Below the pieces are notes generated by a model. The model did no database searches, was not told where the DNA came from, and saw only the letters and a program-made list of their open reading frames with translations. Of a stretch of DNA of 64,000 bases, positions 54,874 through 63,858 are shown one piece after another; the stretch's first letter is position 1; each line of letters starts with the position of its first letter. Origin of the DNA: Cognatundibacterium jejuense (GTDB lineage Bacteria; Pseudomonadota; Gammaproteobacteria; Burkholderiales; Burkholderiaceae_D); NCBI RefSeq assembly GCF_014284255.1, contig NZ_JACOFV010000016.1, positions 1 through 64,000 of the forward strand, written 5' to 3'. Both the position numbers and the translations under genes were made by a program.

Positions 54874-55905
54874 TCAGACCACCCATTGCCCATCACGATA
54901 CACTTCATCGTCACCAAATTTGACTGATTTTGTCACTGCAAAGACGTCCACGTGGTGACGGCCTTCGCCGCGTTTGATATGGGGTTTGGCATAGCTGCCG
55001 TGCTTAGAACCCAACGACAAGTGAATGCCACACATGCGTTCATAAGTACCAATATCACGCACCGTGCGCTCTTTGTTGAAGGCGCGGTTCATCCCCAGAC
55101 CGAGTTCTCTGACCCAGACCACGCCGTCGTCCGCCCGGATGTTGGTCAATACCTGATCAAATTCTGGTGTGGAATCTTCAGTGGCAACGACCTGGCCTTT
55201 TTCTATGATCAAGGTGATTGGTGTTTCAGGCTGATTAATGCTGAACGTGGTGTCGCCGAAGATGAATACGCGCACCCGACCATAGACATCTTCCAGGTTG
55301 ACTGATTCGGTAAATACCTCACCGATTGGGAACTGGCCGCCGACGTTTTTCATTTCGCTGTAATCGCCGACGTTTAACTTGGCGGGTTCAAATTTTCCGC
55401 TGAAAATCAATTGCGCACCGTCGCTGTCTACTACGCCGTGGCTGGCCTGATCAATTTTTTCTTTCAGCTTACGACCGACCACCCGATAGTAATCCGGATC
55501 ATAGGCAAGGGCATCAATGTAATAATCGATTTCAGCACCTTCCATGCGTCCCAGATGCGGATGTTCGATGACTTTCAGACCCTGCTTAAATAATTCGACC
55601 CGCAATCGGTAGGCTTCCAGCCGGAAATTTGTAGACTGCACCAGAATCGCCAGATCGCCACTTTGCAGTGTAGCCAGCGTTTCTAAAATATCAGAGGGCG
55701 CTGTCTCATCAAAGTTGATACACAGGGCTTCCGGCAGGCAGAGACGATAGGCGCTTGCTAATACCCGCGCTAATTCACAACTTTCGTCATATACCAGAAC
55801 CGCTTTGTGTGCAGCCGTATGTTGAAAAGCATGTTCTAGCACGTTTTGTAAATGTGCGTGGCTGTTGGCGACACGGGTTTCAAAGTTGGAGCTGAGTGAT
55901 GACAT
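54874..55905 (-). CDS. Putative M29-like aminopeptidase
   Basis: 343 residues, no signal peptide. An N-terminal domain (about 1-130) with AVLVYDESCELARVLASAY resembles the first domain of M29 thermophilic aminopeptidases. The C-terminal half contains QVVATEDSTPEF, VRELGLGMNRAFNKERTVRD, ERMCGIHLSLGSKHG and a final RHHVDVFAVTKSV, which fit the metal-binding layout of that family in spirit. The match is from memory and not strong. Start ATG 55905 was chosen over the frame opening at 55965. The 294 bp between it and metG hold a small AGCGCAG/CTGCGCT hairpin but no T-run. Confidence 0.55.
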   Translation of the reverse strand: MSSLSSNFETRVANSHAHLQNVLEHAFQHTAAHKAVLVYDESCELARVLASAYRLCLPEALCINFDETAPSDILETLATLQSGDLAILVQSTNFRLEAYRLRVELFKQGLKVIEHPHLGRMEGAEIDYYIDALAYDPDYYRVVGRKLKEKIDQASHGVVDSDGAQLIFSGKFEPAKLNVGDYSEMKNVGGQFPIGEVFTESVNLEDVYGRVRVFIFGDTTFSINQPETPITLIIEKGQVVATEDSTPEFDQVLTNIRADDGVVWVRELGLGMNRAFNKERTVRDIGTYERMCGIHLSLGSKHGSYAKPHIKRGEGRHHVDVFAVTKSVKFGDDEVYRDGQWVV

Positions 55906-56261
55906 GAGGTATTTCTTAAAAATAAGCGGATTACGTAGTGAGCGGGGCACATTTCTTAGTAACATCGAAATGTCGAATGCCGGACCAGCATTTTACCAGA
56001 GTGGTATGCAAGGCTCCCTGTCATGGTTTTTGCGTATTTTACGATTTGCTACGTTGAGATGTAACTTTGATACCAAAAAATACTTATTTTCTTGATTTTA
56101 GTCATGCCAATGTCATATTTTTTTGATATGATTCTTCGTACCTGCTGTACATACAACTGATATGTATGACGGCAGCGAGGTGTGCTTTGTCTGCGTTTAG
56201 TGGACAAGCCGCCGTCCTGACATGAATGCGGAGCTGGGAAACCAGTCTCCGCATTTAACTT
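55906..56261. other. Intergenic region between the M29-like and AraC genes
   Basis: 356 bp. It is AT-rich in the middle, with TACATA/TATGTA around 56150. A strong hairpin AATGCGGAG-CTGG-GAAA-CCAG-T-CTCCGCATT (56225-56255) lies just past the AraC stop and may end its mRNA, though no T-run follows on the minus strand. No gene was recognised. Confidence 0.45.
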
Positions 56262-57320
56262 TTATCCGCTACGTTTTGATTGTTGATCACGATAAGACTT
56301 AGGCGTCATGCCTGTCCATTCCTTAAACGCATGTTGGAACGCGCTTTGTTCTTGATAGCCAAGCATAAACGCAATATCTGAGAGGCTGAACGCTGCTTGC
56401 CTTAAATACTCTTGCGCGACGGAGAGGCGGGTTTCATCGAGTAACTGTTGAAAACTGAAGCCTGCGTCGGCCAGCTTACGTTGCAATGTTCTTTGGCTGA
56501 CACCTAATTCCAGTGCGATCGTAGGTAAGCGCGCCAGATCGCGTGATAAGTTTTTACGAATCGCGACCCGCACTAAGGCCATGATGCTACCGTCATGCTC
56601 CGCAGCTTGCTTTTGTTTTAAAAGTTGTTCCGCATGCTGCTGAAGCAGGGGGTACATGCTGACATCTGCGTTGGGAACGGCCCAGTCCAGTAGCGCCGTT
56701 GGAAACGTTGAGCAATCAAGTGGCTTTCCAAAAACGACGTCTGCACCAAAAATTCTATGATGCTCGCTGATGTCCGATGGTGCGCTGTGCCTGAAAAATA
56801 CTGGAACAGCAGGTAAAGTCGTGCCAGCAAACCAGTTGCCAAATACTCGGATTCCAGCAAACACACTTTCGGCCAGATGTCGGCTGGCGTGCGGGAAGTG
56901 GCTATGCCATTGGTATTCGGTCTGTGTGGCATTTTCAATTAATACTGAACGCCCCAGATCATGCGCTAATCCTTCGTAGCGCATCGTCTGTTGGAATGCC
57001 TGCCGGAAATCTTTGCAGCTCATCAAAATCATGCCGTACACATTGTAGGTACCAAGTTTGACACGCTCACCCACATGCAGACCAAAGTGCTGGTCATTGC
57101 ATAGCGCCGCACCAGCGTCGAGCAAACGCACGTAAGCGCTGGCTGCGATGCTTTCGCCCATGTTAGTTAGCGACTGCGGTGGCAATTCCGCTTTTTCCGC
57201 CAGCGCGATTAAAGATAGGCCGCGTTCTGTGACCAGTTCCAATAGTGGTTGTACATACGCAGCTGCTACCCGACCGTCAGGCGGGCTGCGGTGCAAAGAA
57301 CTGGTCAGGTTGTTTGGCAT
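56262..57320 (-). CDS. AraC-family transcriptional regulator
   Basis: 352 residues. The N-terminal domain (about 20-220) is of the arabinose-binding-like type seen in OruR/ArgR-like AraC proteins (KLGTYNVYGMILMSCKDFRQ). The C-terminal DNA-binding domain has two helix-turn-helix units: LARLPTIALELGVSQRTLQR and FSLSDIAFMLGYQEQSAFQH, ending in FKEWTGMTPKSYRD. It is divergent from the three-gene glycerophosphate-type operon with 132 bp between starts, so it most likely controls that operon. GGAAAT precedes the ATG. Confidence 0.9.
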   Translation of the reverse strand: MPNNLTSSLHRSPPDGRVAAAYVQPLLELVTERGLSLIALAEKAELPPQSLTNMGESIAASAYVRLLDAGAALCNDQHFGLHVGERVKLGTYNVYGMILMSCKDFRQAFQQTMRYEGLAHDLGRSVLIENATQTEYQWHSHFPHASRHLAESVFAGIRVFGNWFAGTTLPAVPVFFRHSAPSDISEHHRIFGADVVFGKPLDCSTFPTALLDWAVPNADVSMYPLLQQHAEQLLKQKQAAEHDGSIMALVRVAIRKNLSRDLARLPTIALELGVSQRTLQRKLADAGFSFQQLLDETRLSVAQEYLRQAAFSLSDIAFMLGYQEQSAFQHAFKEWTGMTPKSYRDQQSKRSG

Positions 57321-57452
57321 ATTTCCACAAGATCCTTGTCATAAAAGCGCAATACGTGTGTTGCTACGCTAGGTAAGCTAGCCGACAAGTATAACAAGGG
57401 AAATCTGCGTCATTTGTGTAAATTTCCCACAGATCAATTCAAAAGGGCATGT

Positions 57453-59069
57453 ATGCGACGATGGAACGGCTGGGGTGACGATAGTATCGAATTTGCAGTG
57501 AATGCTGATGCACTGGGTTTTTTGCAAGAACGCATCGGGCAGGGTGTGCTGCAAAAGGATGCCAGCAAAGCTAGCGTCATCGCCAGTGTACCGACGTCGC
57601 GTTTAACACCGCATCCATTGATTGATACCAGTCCGGAGGTGCGGGTGCAACATAGTTTGGGCCAGAGTTTGCCGGATTGGTTGAAGATGCGATTCGGCCG
57701 GATTGAACAGTTTCCGGATGGTGTGGCTTTTCCTGAAAGCAGCGAGCAGGTCCGTCAATTACTGGATTATGCGAGCCGTCATGATGTCGCTTTGATTCCG
57801 TATGGTGGTGGCACCAGTGTGGTTGGTCATCTAGCAGTACCTCGCAGTAACCAGCTTGTACTGAGCGTCAGTATGGTACGCATGGCGCAATTGCTCAATC
57901 TTGATAAAGAAGCGCAACTGGCGACATTTGGTGCTGGTGTATTTGGCCCGGATCTGGAGGCGCAATTACGCGCCCATGGTTATACTCTGGGACATTTTCC
58001 ACAATCGTTTGAATATTCCACACTCGGTGGATGGGTGGTAACACGTTCATCGGGTCAACAGTCGTTACGTTACGGACGTATTGAGCAATTGTTTGCTGGC
58101 GGGCGCATAGAGACACCAGCTGGACGTTTGGATATACCGACATTTCCCGCTTCGGCTGCAGGCACTGATTTACGTGAAATCATTTTGGGCTCTGAAGGCC
58201 GGATCGGTATTTTGACTGAGGTCACCGTTCGCATCAGTCGTTTGCCTGCATCTGAAGAGTTTCATGCGGTATTTTTTCCGGATTGGGATAAAGCGCAACA
58301 AGCCGTGCGTAGCATTGCGCAAGCGAAATTGCCTTTGTCGATGCTGCGCCTTTCCAATTCCACTGAAACGTTGACCAGTCTTAAATTAGCGGGCCATAAA
58401 AAGCTGATTGGCTTACTTGAAACCTATTTGGCACTACGTCATTGCGGTGATAAAAAATGTTTGCTCTTGCTGGGAGCAAGTGGCGACAAACCACATGTCC
58501 GTCATGCGATCAACAATGCATTGAAGTTAGGCAAGGCACACGGTGGCGTGCATGTCGGACAAACCATGGGGCACAAATGGAAGCAGGGACGATTTAAAAA
58601 TGTCTATCTGCGCAATACCTTATGGCAGCAAGGATACGCGATTGATACCGTTGAAACAGCATGTGACTGGCCTAAAGTGGCAGGTATGATGCAAGCGATC
58701 GAATACGCAGCCACCAGCGCACTCGCAAGTGACGGCGAGCAGTTGCATACTTATACCCATCTGTCGCACCTGTATGCGCAAGGTGCCAGCGTCTACACGA
58801 CGTTTGTTTATCGGCTTACCGGCGATTACGAACGGGATTTGAAGCGCTGGAAAAAACTCAAAGCAGCGGCATCGCAAGCCATTGTTGATCATGGTGGCAC
58901 CATCAGTCATCAACACGGCGTCGGTAGCGATCACGCGCCGTATTTGCATGAGGAAAAAGGCGAGCTGGGTATTGCCGCATTACGTCATCTATATCAACAT
59001 TTCGATCCGGATGGCATCATGAATCCCGGAAAGTTATTACCTGAATTATCTTCCCCAAAGGAAAACTAG
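57453..59069 (+). CDS. FAD-binding oxidase of the alkylglycerone-phosphate synthase type
   Basis: 538 residues. The PCMH-type FAD domain (about 95-270) has FPESSEQVRQLLDYA, LIPYGGGTSVVGH and the FAD contact region LGGWVVTRSSGQQS. The C-terminal oxidase domain includes HTYTHLSHLY and the active-site-like TISHQHGVGSDHAPYL near residue 488. AGPS uses FAD to swap the acyl chain of acyl-dihydroxyacetone phosphate for an alkyl chain in ether lipid synthesis; bacterial relatives are of unproven activity. The glpD-like gene follows after 1 bp. ATG 57453 has AAGGG ahead; TTG 57414 is less likely. Confidence 0.85.
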   Translation: MRRWNGWGDDSIEFAVNADALGFLQERIGQGVLQKDASKASVIASVPTSRLTPHPLIDTSPEVRVQHSLGQSLPDWLKMRFGRIEQFPDGVAFPESSEQVRQLLDYASRHDVALIPYGGGTSVVGHLAVPRSNQLVLSVSMVRMAQLLNLDKEAQLATFGAGVFGPDLEAQLRAHGYTLGHFPQSFEYSTLGGWVVTRSSGQQSLRYGRIEQLFAGGRIETPAGRLDIPTFPASAAGTDLREIILGSEGRIGILTEVTVRISRLPASEEFHAVFFPDWDKAQQAVRSIAQAKLPLSMLRLSNSTETLTSLKLAGHKKLIGLLETYLALRHCGDKKCLLLLGASGDKPHVRHAINNALKLGKAHGGVHVGQTMGHKWKQGRFKNVYLRNTLWQQGYAIDTVETACDWPKVAGMMQAIEYAATSALASDGEQLHTYTHLSHLYAQGASVYTTFVYRLTGDYERDLKRWKKLKAAASQAIVDHGGTISHQHGVGSDHAPYLHEEKGELGIAALRHLYQHFDPDGIMNPGKLLPELSSPKEN

Positions 59070-59070
59070 C

Positions 59071-60705
59071 ATGGCTTCATCAGTGTGGGATAGCGATGAG
59101 CGTAGTGATCTTGGTGCCGTTTTATCGAATCAAGGGCTGCCATGGGACCTCGTGGTCATCGGCGGCGGTATTACTGGCGCTGGTATTTTGCTCGAAGCCG
59201 CACGACGCGGTTTAAAAGCCTTGTTGATAGAACAGCGTGACTTTGCCTGGGGGACGTCTAGCCGTTCCTCTAAATTGGTACACGGTGGCTTGCGCTATCT
59301 GAAAGAAGGTAAATTCCACCTGACTCGTGATTCTGTGCGGGAACGACAAGCGTTGATGCAGGATGCGCATGGATTAGTTGATCATCAGAGTTTTGCCTTT
59401 GCCGACTATCAAGGCCGCAAACCTGGTCGTTGGATGTTTGCGCTGGGTTTGGCGATTTACGACAAAATGGCGCGCCAAACGGCACGGCATTATTTCCCGA
59501 CCGATGAATTTCTTATGATGACGCCGCATATCGGACGTCAGAATTTAAAAGGCGGTCTCAGCTACCACGATGCCAAAACAGATGATGCACGTTTAGTGAT
59601 GCGCGTGCTGCAAGAGGCGAAAAGCCTGGGGGCAACGGCCATTAATTATCTGGCCGCATCGAAGATTGACTACGTGAATGAGCTGGCCAAAGGTGTGCAG
59701 GCAAACGATACCATCACAGGACAAGACTACCAGATTCGGGCGCGCAGCATCATCAATGCCACTGGTGCGTGGGCAGATCGGCTGCGTTTATCAAAAGAAC
59801 TCAACGGAAAAATTCGTCCTCTGCGCGGCAGTCATCTGCTCATGCCCGGATGGCGCTTGCCCGTTGCCCAAGCGGTGAGCCTGATGCACCCCCGTGACGG
59901 TCGCCCTGTCTTTGTGTATCCGTGGGAAGGCGTGACGCTAGTCGGTACGACAGATGTAGATCATCACGCAGATTTGCAAACTGAAACGGTAATTACGCCA
60001 GATGAAGTTACTTACTTGATGGAGGCGTTGGCATTTCAGTTTCCGTCGCTGGCTTTGGGGCTTGACGATATTATCGCTACGTATGCTGGCGTCAGGCCTG
60101 TGATTGATACCGGTAAAGCAGATCCATCCAAAGAAGGGCGAGATCATGCGGTCTGGATGGAAAAAGGTTTGCTCACTGTGACAGGCGGAAAGCTCACGAC
60201 CTTCAGATTGATTGCACTAGATGCTTTGAAAAATCTGGCACCCTTGTTACCAGAATGGCGTCCCGATTTACGTATCACGCCTTTGTTTGATAATCCACGA
60301 AATAATTGCAATAGTCATTTGGAATTAGACCTGCCGCGTTCGCAACGCGATCGCTTATTCGGTCACTACGGCAGACTCGCTCCAGAAGTTATTGCTTCTG
60401 CCCGCGAGCATGAGTTGGAACTCATCCCTGGTACAGAAACCATGTGGGTGGAATTGCGTTGGGCGGCGAGATACGAATCTGTGCTGCAATTAGAAGATTT
60501 GCTTCTGCGCCGCACGCGTCTTGGTTTGTTGTTGAAGAACGGTGGTGTAGAGTGTTTGCCACGCATACGAACTATATGCCAAGGCGAATTAAAGTGGGAT
60601 GACACGCGCTGGAATGTTGAACAAGCAGCGTATCTGGAATTGTGGAAAAAGAATTATGCCTTGCCCCCAAAGTCAACAATCAAAGATTGGCTAGTCAATG
60701 AATAA
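59071..60705 (+). CDS. Glycerol-3-phosphate dehydrogenase/oxidase family protein (GlpD-like)
   Basis: 544 residues. The FAD-binding Rossmann motif is VVIGGGITGAGILLEAARRG, followed by WGTSSRSSKLVHGGLRYL, and TYAGVRPVID and VTGGKLTTFR occur in the expected places. It should oxidise glycerol 3-phosphate, or a 1-substituted analogue, to the dihydroxyacetone phosphate form with electrons passed to quinone. It lies between the AGPS-like and kinase genes, overlapping the latter by 8 bp. The C-terminal GlpD helical domain is present. The context suggests a substrate other than plain glycerol 3-phosphate. Confidence 0.88.
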   Translation: MASSVWDSDERSDLGAVLSNQGLPWDLVVIGGGITGAGILLEAARRGLKALLIEQRDFAWGTSSRSSKLVHGGLRYLKEGKFHLTRDSVRERQALMQDAHGLVDHQSFAFADYQGRKPGRWMFALGLAIYDKMARQTARHYFPTDEFLMMTPHIGRQNLKGGLSYHDAKTDDARLVMRVLQEAKSLGATAINYLAASKIDYVNELAKGVQANDTITGQDYQIRARSIINATGAWADRLRLSKELNGKIRPLRGSHLLMPGWRLPVAQAVSLMHPRDGRPVFVYPWEGVTLVGTTDVDHHADLQTETVITPDEVTYLMEALAFQFPSLALGLDDIIATYAGVRPVIDTGKADPSKEGRDHAVWMEKGLLTVTGGKLTTFRLIALDALKNLAPLLPEWRPDLRITPLFDNPRNNCNSHLELDLPRSQRDRLFGHYGRLAPEVIASAREHELELIPGTETMWVELRWAARYESVLQLEDLLLRRTRLGLLLKNGGVECLPRIRTICQGELKWDDTRWNVEQAAYLELWKKNYALPPKSTIKDWLVNE

Positions 60706-62272
60706 TCACATAGAAAAACAATACATTTTAGCGATCGATAACGGTACCCAAAGCGTGCGGGCAATTCTGTTTGATTTGAAAGGGAATATCGTCGCCAAGT
60801 CGCAAGTGCATCTGGAAGCCTACTTTTCCGATCATCCGGGTTGGGCAGAACACCATCCTGAGGATTATTGGCAAGCCGTTTGTACGGCCTGCCAGCGCCT
60901 GTGGGCAAGTAGTGGTGTGTCACCTGCCAGTCTGCACGGTGTGGCGGTGACTACGCAACGTGGCACCATGATCAATCTTGATCAACACGGTAAGCCCTTG
61001 CGTCCGGCGATTACCTGGTTAGATCAACGGCGCACCGATGTCGTGCCAGCCGTCAATCCCTTATGGTTAACTGCATTTAAAATTGCTGGTGTCAGCGATA
61101 CGATAAATTTTTTCAGAGGTGAAGCAGAAACTAACTGGATTAAAGAACATCAACCAGATATTTGGGATAAGACAGCACATTACCTGATGCTGTCCGGTTA
61201 TCTGAATTACCGTTTATGCGATAAATTTATCGACTCGATCGGTTCGCAAGTCGGTTATCTTCCTTTCGATTACAAAGCCTTGAAATGGGCAGGGAAACTG
61301 GATTGGAAATGGCAGGCGCTGGCAATCAAAGCAGAGACCTTGCCCGAACTGGTTGCGCCCGGAACGATCATGGGTAGCATTACCCCGGAAGCCGCAGCAC
61401 AAACCGGAATTTTAGCCGGAACACCTTTGCTGGCGGCCGCTGCCGATAAAGCATGCGAAGTGATTGGTGCCGGATGCCAACAAGCACATATCGGTTGCCT
61501 CAGTTATGGCACAACGGCGACCATTAATACGACCAGTAAAAAATATCTGGAAGTTACACCATTCATACCACCATATCCTGCCGCTATTCCCGGTTCGTAT
61601 AGCACGGAGGTGCAGATATTCCGTGGCTATTGGATGGTGAACTGGTTTAAAGAACAGTTTGGTCATCACGAACAATTGCAAGCTGCTGCGCAGGGGCTGG
61701 TGCCGGAAGAGTTGTTTGATGAGCTGGTGAACGCTGTCCCGCCGGGGTCGATGGGATTGATGTTGCAACCCTATTGGACGCCGGGGATTAAAGTGCCGGG
61801 TCCAGAAGCAAAAGGTGCGATGATCGGTTTTGGTGACGTGCATACGAGGGCGCACATGTATCGCGCGATCCTCGAAGGCTTGGCTTATGCCTTGCGAGAA
61901 GGCAAAGAGCGGATAGAAAAACGTAGTGGGGTGGCAATCACGGAATTACGTATTTCCGGTGGCGGTTCGCAAAGCGACGCAGCGATGCAGTTGACTGCAG
62001 ACATTTTTGGCCTGCCGACTTCACGCCCACATATCTATGAAACATCAGGGCTGGGCGCAGCGATTGACGCTGCTGTTGGATTGGGTCTGCATCCGGATTT
62101 TGATACGGCGATCCGTGCGATGACTCGCATAGGAAAAACGTTTGAGCCGATTGCCCATCATCACCAGATTTACAACGAGCTTTACCATCGCGTCTACCAA
62201 AAAATGTACGCGCGCTTACAGCCTTTGTATAAAGAGATACAGCAAATTACTGGTTATCCTCAGATGCATTAA
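60698..62272 (+). CDS. FGGY-family carbohydrate kinase (glycerol-kinase-like)
   Basis: 524 residues. The N-terminal phosphate-binding segment is YILAIDNGTQSVRAILFDLK and HPGWAEHHPEDYW is typical of the family. GCLSYGTTATINT and LRISGGGSQSDAAMQLTADI form the ATP-binding region. It phosphorylates a polyol or sugar; glycerol-like substrates fit the operon, but several residues differ from classical GlpK and the sequence is only generally similar. Its start overlaps the previous gene by 8 bp, so translation is coupled. It is the last gene of the operon. Confidence 0.87.
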   Translation: MNNHIEKQYILAIDNGTQSVRAILFDLKGNIVAKSQVHLEAYFSDHPGWAEHHPEDYWQAVCTACQRLWASSGVSPASLHGVAVTTQRGTMINLDQHGKPLRPAITWLDQRRTDVVPAVNPLWLTAFKIAGVSDTINFFRGEAETNWIKEHQPDIWDKTAHYLMLSGYLNYRLCDKFIDSIGSQVGYLPFDYKALKWAGKLDWKWQALAIKAETLPELVAPGTIMGSITPEAAAQTGILAGTPLLAAAADKACEVIGAGCQQAHIGCLSYGTTATINTTSKKYLEVTPFIPPYPAAIPGSYSTEVQIFRGYWMVNWFKEQFGHHEQLQAAAQGLVPEELFDELVNAVPPGSMGLMLQPYWTPGIKVPGPEAKGAMIGFGDVHTRAHMYRAILEGLAYALREGKERIEKRSGVAITELRISGGGSQSDAAMQLTADIFGLPTSRPHIYETSGLGAAIDAAVGLGLHPDFDTAIRAMTRIGKTFEPIAHHHQIYNELYHRVYQKMYARLQPLYKEIQQITGYPQMH

Positions 62273-62295
62273 TGCTTGATTTTAGTTGCTAGTTA

Positions 62296-63408
62296 CTATT
62301 TTGCGAGGGAGACGTTGACCTCAACGTCTTGCATGCTACCTACAGAGCCATTGTTATTCAAATAGATGCCGGATGATTCTAATTCTCCGGAAGATCCACC
62401 ATTGCCGCTGCTATCGCCAATTGCTGTGTGCGTACTGACGCTGCCGAGGTAGAGTGCACCTATGCCAGCTTGCTGCAAACTCATAAACTGCGGTTTGCCA
62501 TTGCTGCCTTCAATTAAAACCCCCAGTTTGCTATAGGCTGGGTTACTTTGATCTATCCAACCGTTATTGTTTCCAAAGCTATCTGCCAGAGACTGTAACT
62601 GGGTAAAGCCATTGCCTGTTGTTGGGCCGAATAATTGGGTCTTGTCGGTGATTTTTCCACTATCGTCCGGGTTATATGCTAGGTAGCCACCACCTTGAAT
62701 AAACGGCATGGTAACTTTTTTGCCATCGTTATTCAAATCGAATGAGAACGTCTGTTGACCTAACTGAACAGAGTTGCCAGAAAAGTTAATGACCAGAGGG
62801 TCTTTTAAGGCACTGCCAGACTTGATCGTCACAGATTGGGTTTCTTGCCGTATCGTTTGTACCGATTGATTCAAGTCGAAATGAATTTTCTGGTGGTCAC
62901 TGGTTTCAATATCACCCTCGGCACTAAAACTGGTACTGGTTGTTTGCGTCAAGGTGGTTTGTGCATTGTAAATAGCGCCGCCGCCCTGCGCTGTGGATGT
63001 CGGTGTTGATGCGGTGCCCGTTGCTTGATCTGTATGCGAAAAATCGGCTGGATTGATGAGGTGTATGGTCTGTCCAAATATTTCTTGCAACAACTCGATC
63101 AGTGCCTGCATTTTCGGATCAATGCTGGTGTAAGCGTTGTTACTGCTTGTTGCATTGGATGAATTGGTTGCATTGGTTGCATAGTTTGGACTACTTGATG
63201 TCTGGCCAGAGTCCATACCTGAATTGCCATTGGCCAAATTAAACGTTGCCAGTGCAGCCTTTCCGATATCGGATATTTGCACTAAAGACGAGTTGTCCGG
63301 CACATCATTTGCCGCCCCGCCAAATATCCTGAGCTCTTGTCTCGCACTGAACTGAGACCTGACATGTTGAACGGATTGCATTGCAACCTGAGATGAACTA
63401 ATGATCAT
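62296..63408 (-). CDS. Uncharacterised Asn/Ser/Thr-rich protein with Asp-rich calcium-like loops
   Basis: 370 residues, no signal peptide. The N-terminal 70 residues include QSVQHVRSQFSARQELRIFG and a low-complexity Asn/Ser/Thr stretch at about 65-100. The C-terminal half has two Asp/Asn-rich loops, FDLNNDGKKVTMPF and NNNGWIDQSNPAYSKLGV, separated by PDDSGKITDKTQLFG; these resemble EF-hand or dockerin-type calcium loops. Similar proteins of unknown function occur in other Gram-negatives. The ATG at 63408 has GGAG 7 nt upstream. It is convergent with the FGGY kinase (23 bp apart). Confidence 0.6.
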   Translation of the reverse strand: MIISSSQVAMQSVQHVRSQFSARQELRIFGGAANDVPDNSSLVQISDIGKAALATFNLANGNSGMDSGQTSSSPNYATNATNSSNATSSNNAYTSIDPKMQALIELLQEIFGQTIHLINPADFSHTDQATGTASTPTSTAQGGGAIYNAQTTLTQTTSTSFSAEGDIETSDHQKIHFDLNQSVQTIRQETQSVTIKSGSALKDPLVINFSGNSVQLGQQTFSFDLNNDGKKVTMPFIQGGGYLAYNPDDSGKITDKTQLFGPTTGNGFTQLQSLADSFGNNNGWIDQSNPAYSKLGVLIEGSNGKPQFMSLQQAGIGALYLGSVSTHTAIGDSSGNGGSSGELESSGIYLNNNGSVGSMQDVEVNVSLAK

Positions 63409-63787
63409 GCCAGTCTCCAAAATTTGGGTGTGTACGCCTCATTATCGACCGTTGCATGAAAAGCTTGAGATGAATTTTGATTTCTTGTCCGTAAGCTTTC
63501 TGCTGTAAAAATTTGCATTCCTCAGAGTAAGTTTTTCAGTGATGCTTCGATGCATTTTGCTGCTTTTGCTAACAAGTAGGGCGGCTGCACCGTAACAGGT
63601 ACTTTTACTCACCGACTTTGTGCGATGCACTATCTTTTTGGTGAAAATAGAAAATTCACGAAAAATTTCACTCAATAAAATTTCCTAAGATTATTTCTCC
63701 CCGATTAATAGAGTGAGTTTCAATAGGCGTATTTACTGAGATGTCCTAAGGCGAAAGCACATGAAAATTTTATTGCGCTGCACAAGC
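63409..63787. other. Intergenic region upstream of urtA
   Basis: 379 bp with no convincing gene (a 77-codon minus-strand frame lacks any support). It precedes a sigma-54 promoter and is the place where activator (NtrC-like) sites would be expected; no good NtrC dyad was found by eye. Confidence 0.4.
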
Positions 63788-63803
63788 TGGCACGCTTACT
63801 GCT
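63788..63803 (+). promoter_or_regulatory. Sigma-54 promoter of urtA
   Basis: TGGCACGCTTACTGCT has GG and GC exactly 12 bp apart, as required for the -24/-12 elements; it deviates from consensus only in CTGCT for TTGCW. It lies 55 bp before the ATG. Confidence 0.75.
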
Positions 63804-63858
63804 AACTGGATGATGAAGCTCGTAGTCTTTTTGTATTTAACCATCACCAGGAGAAATC

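Noticed and set aside
57336-57353. TTGTCAT followed by AAAA upstream of the AGPS-like operon, resembling half a Pho box.
   Set aside because: Neither 11-bp neighbour matches (two or three of seven positions), and no -10 lies 10 nt downstream.
63585-63603. TGCACC and GGTACT as a possible NtrC dyad upstream of urtA.
   Set aside because: The spacer is 6 bp instead of 5 and the right half is imperfect.
63442-63675. A 77-codon minus-strand frame upstream of the Asn/Ser-rich gene.
   Set aside because: No ribosome binding site, no recognisable family and no conserved context; treated as non-coding.
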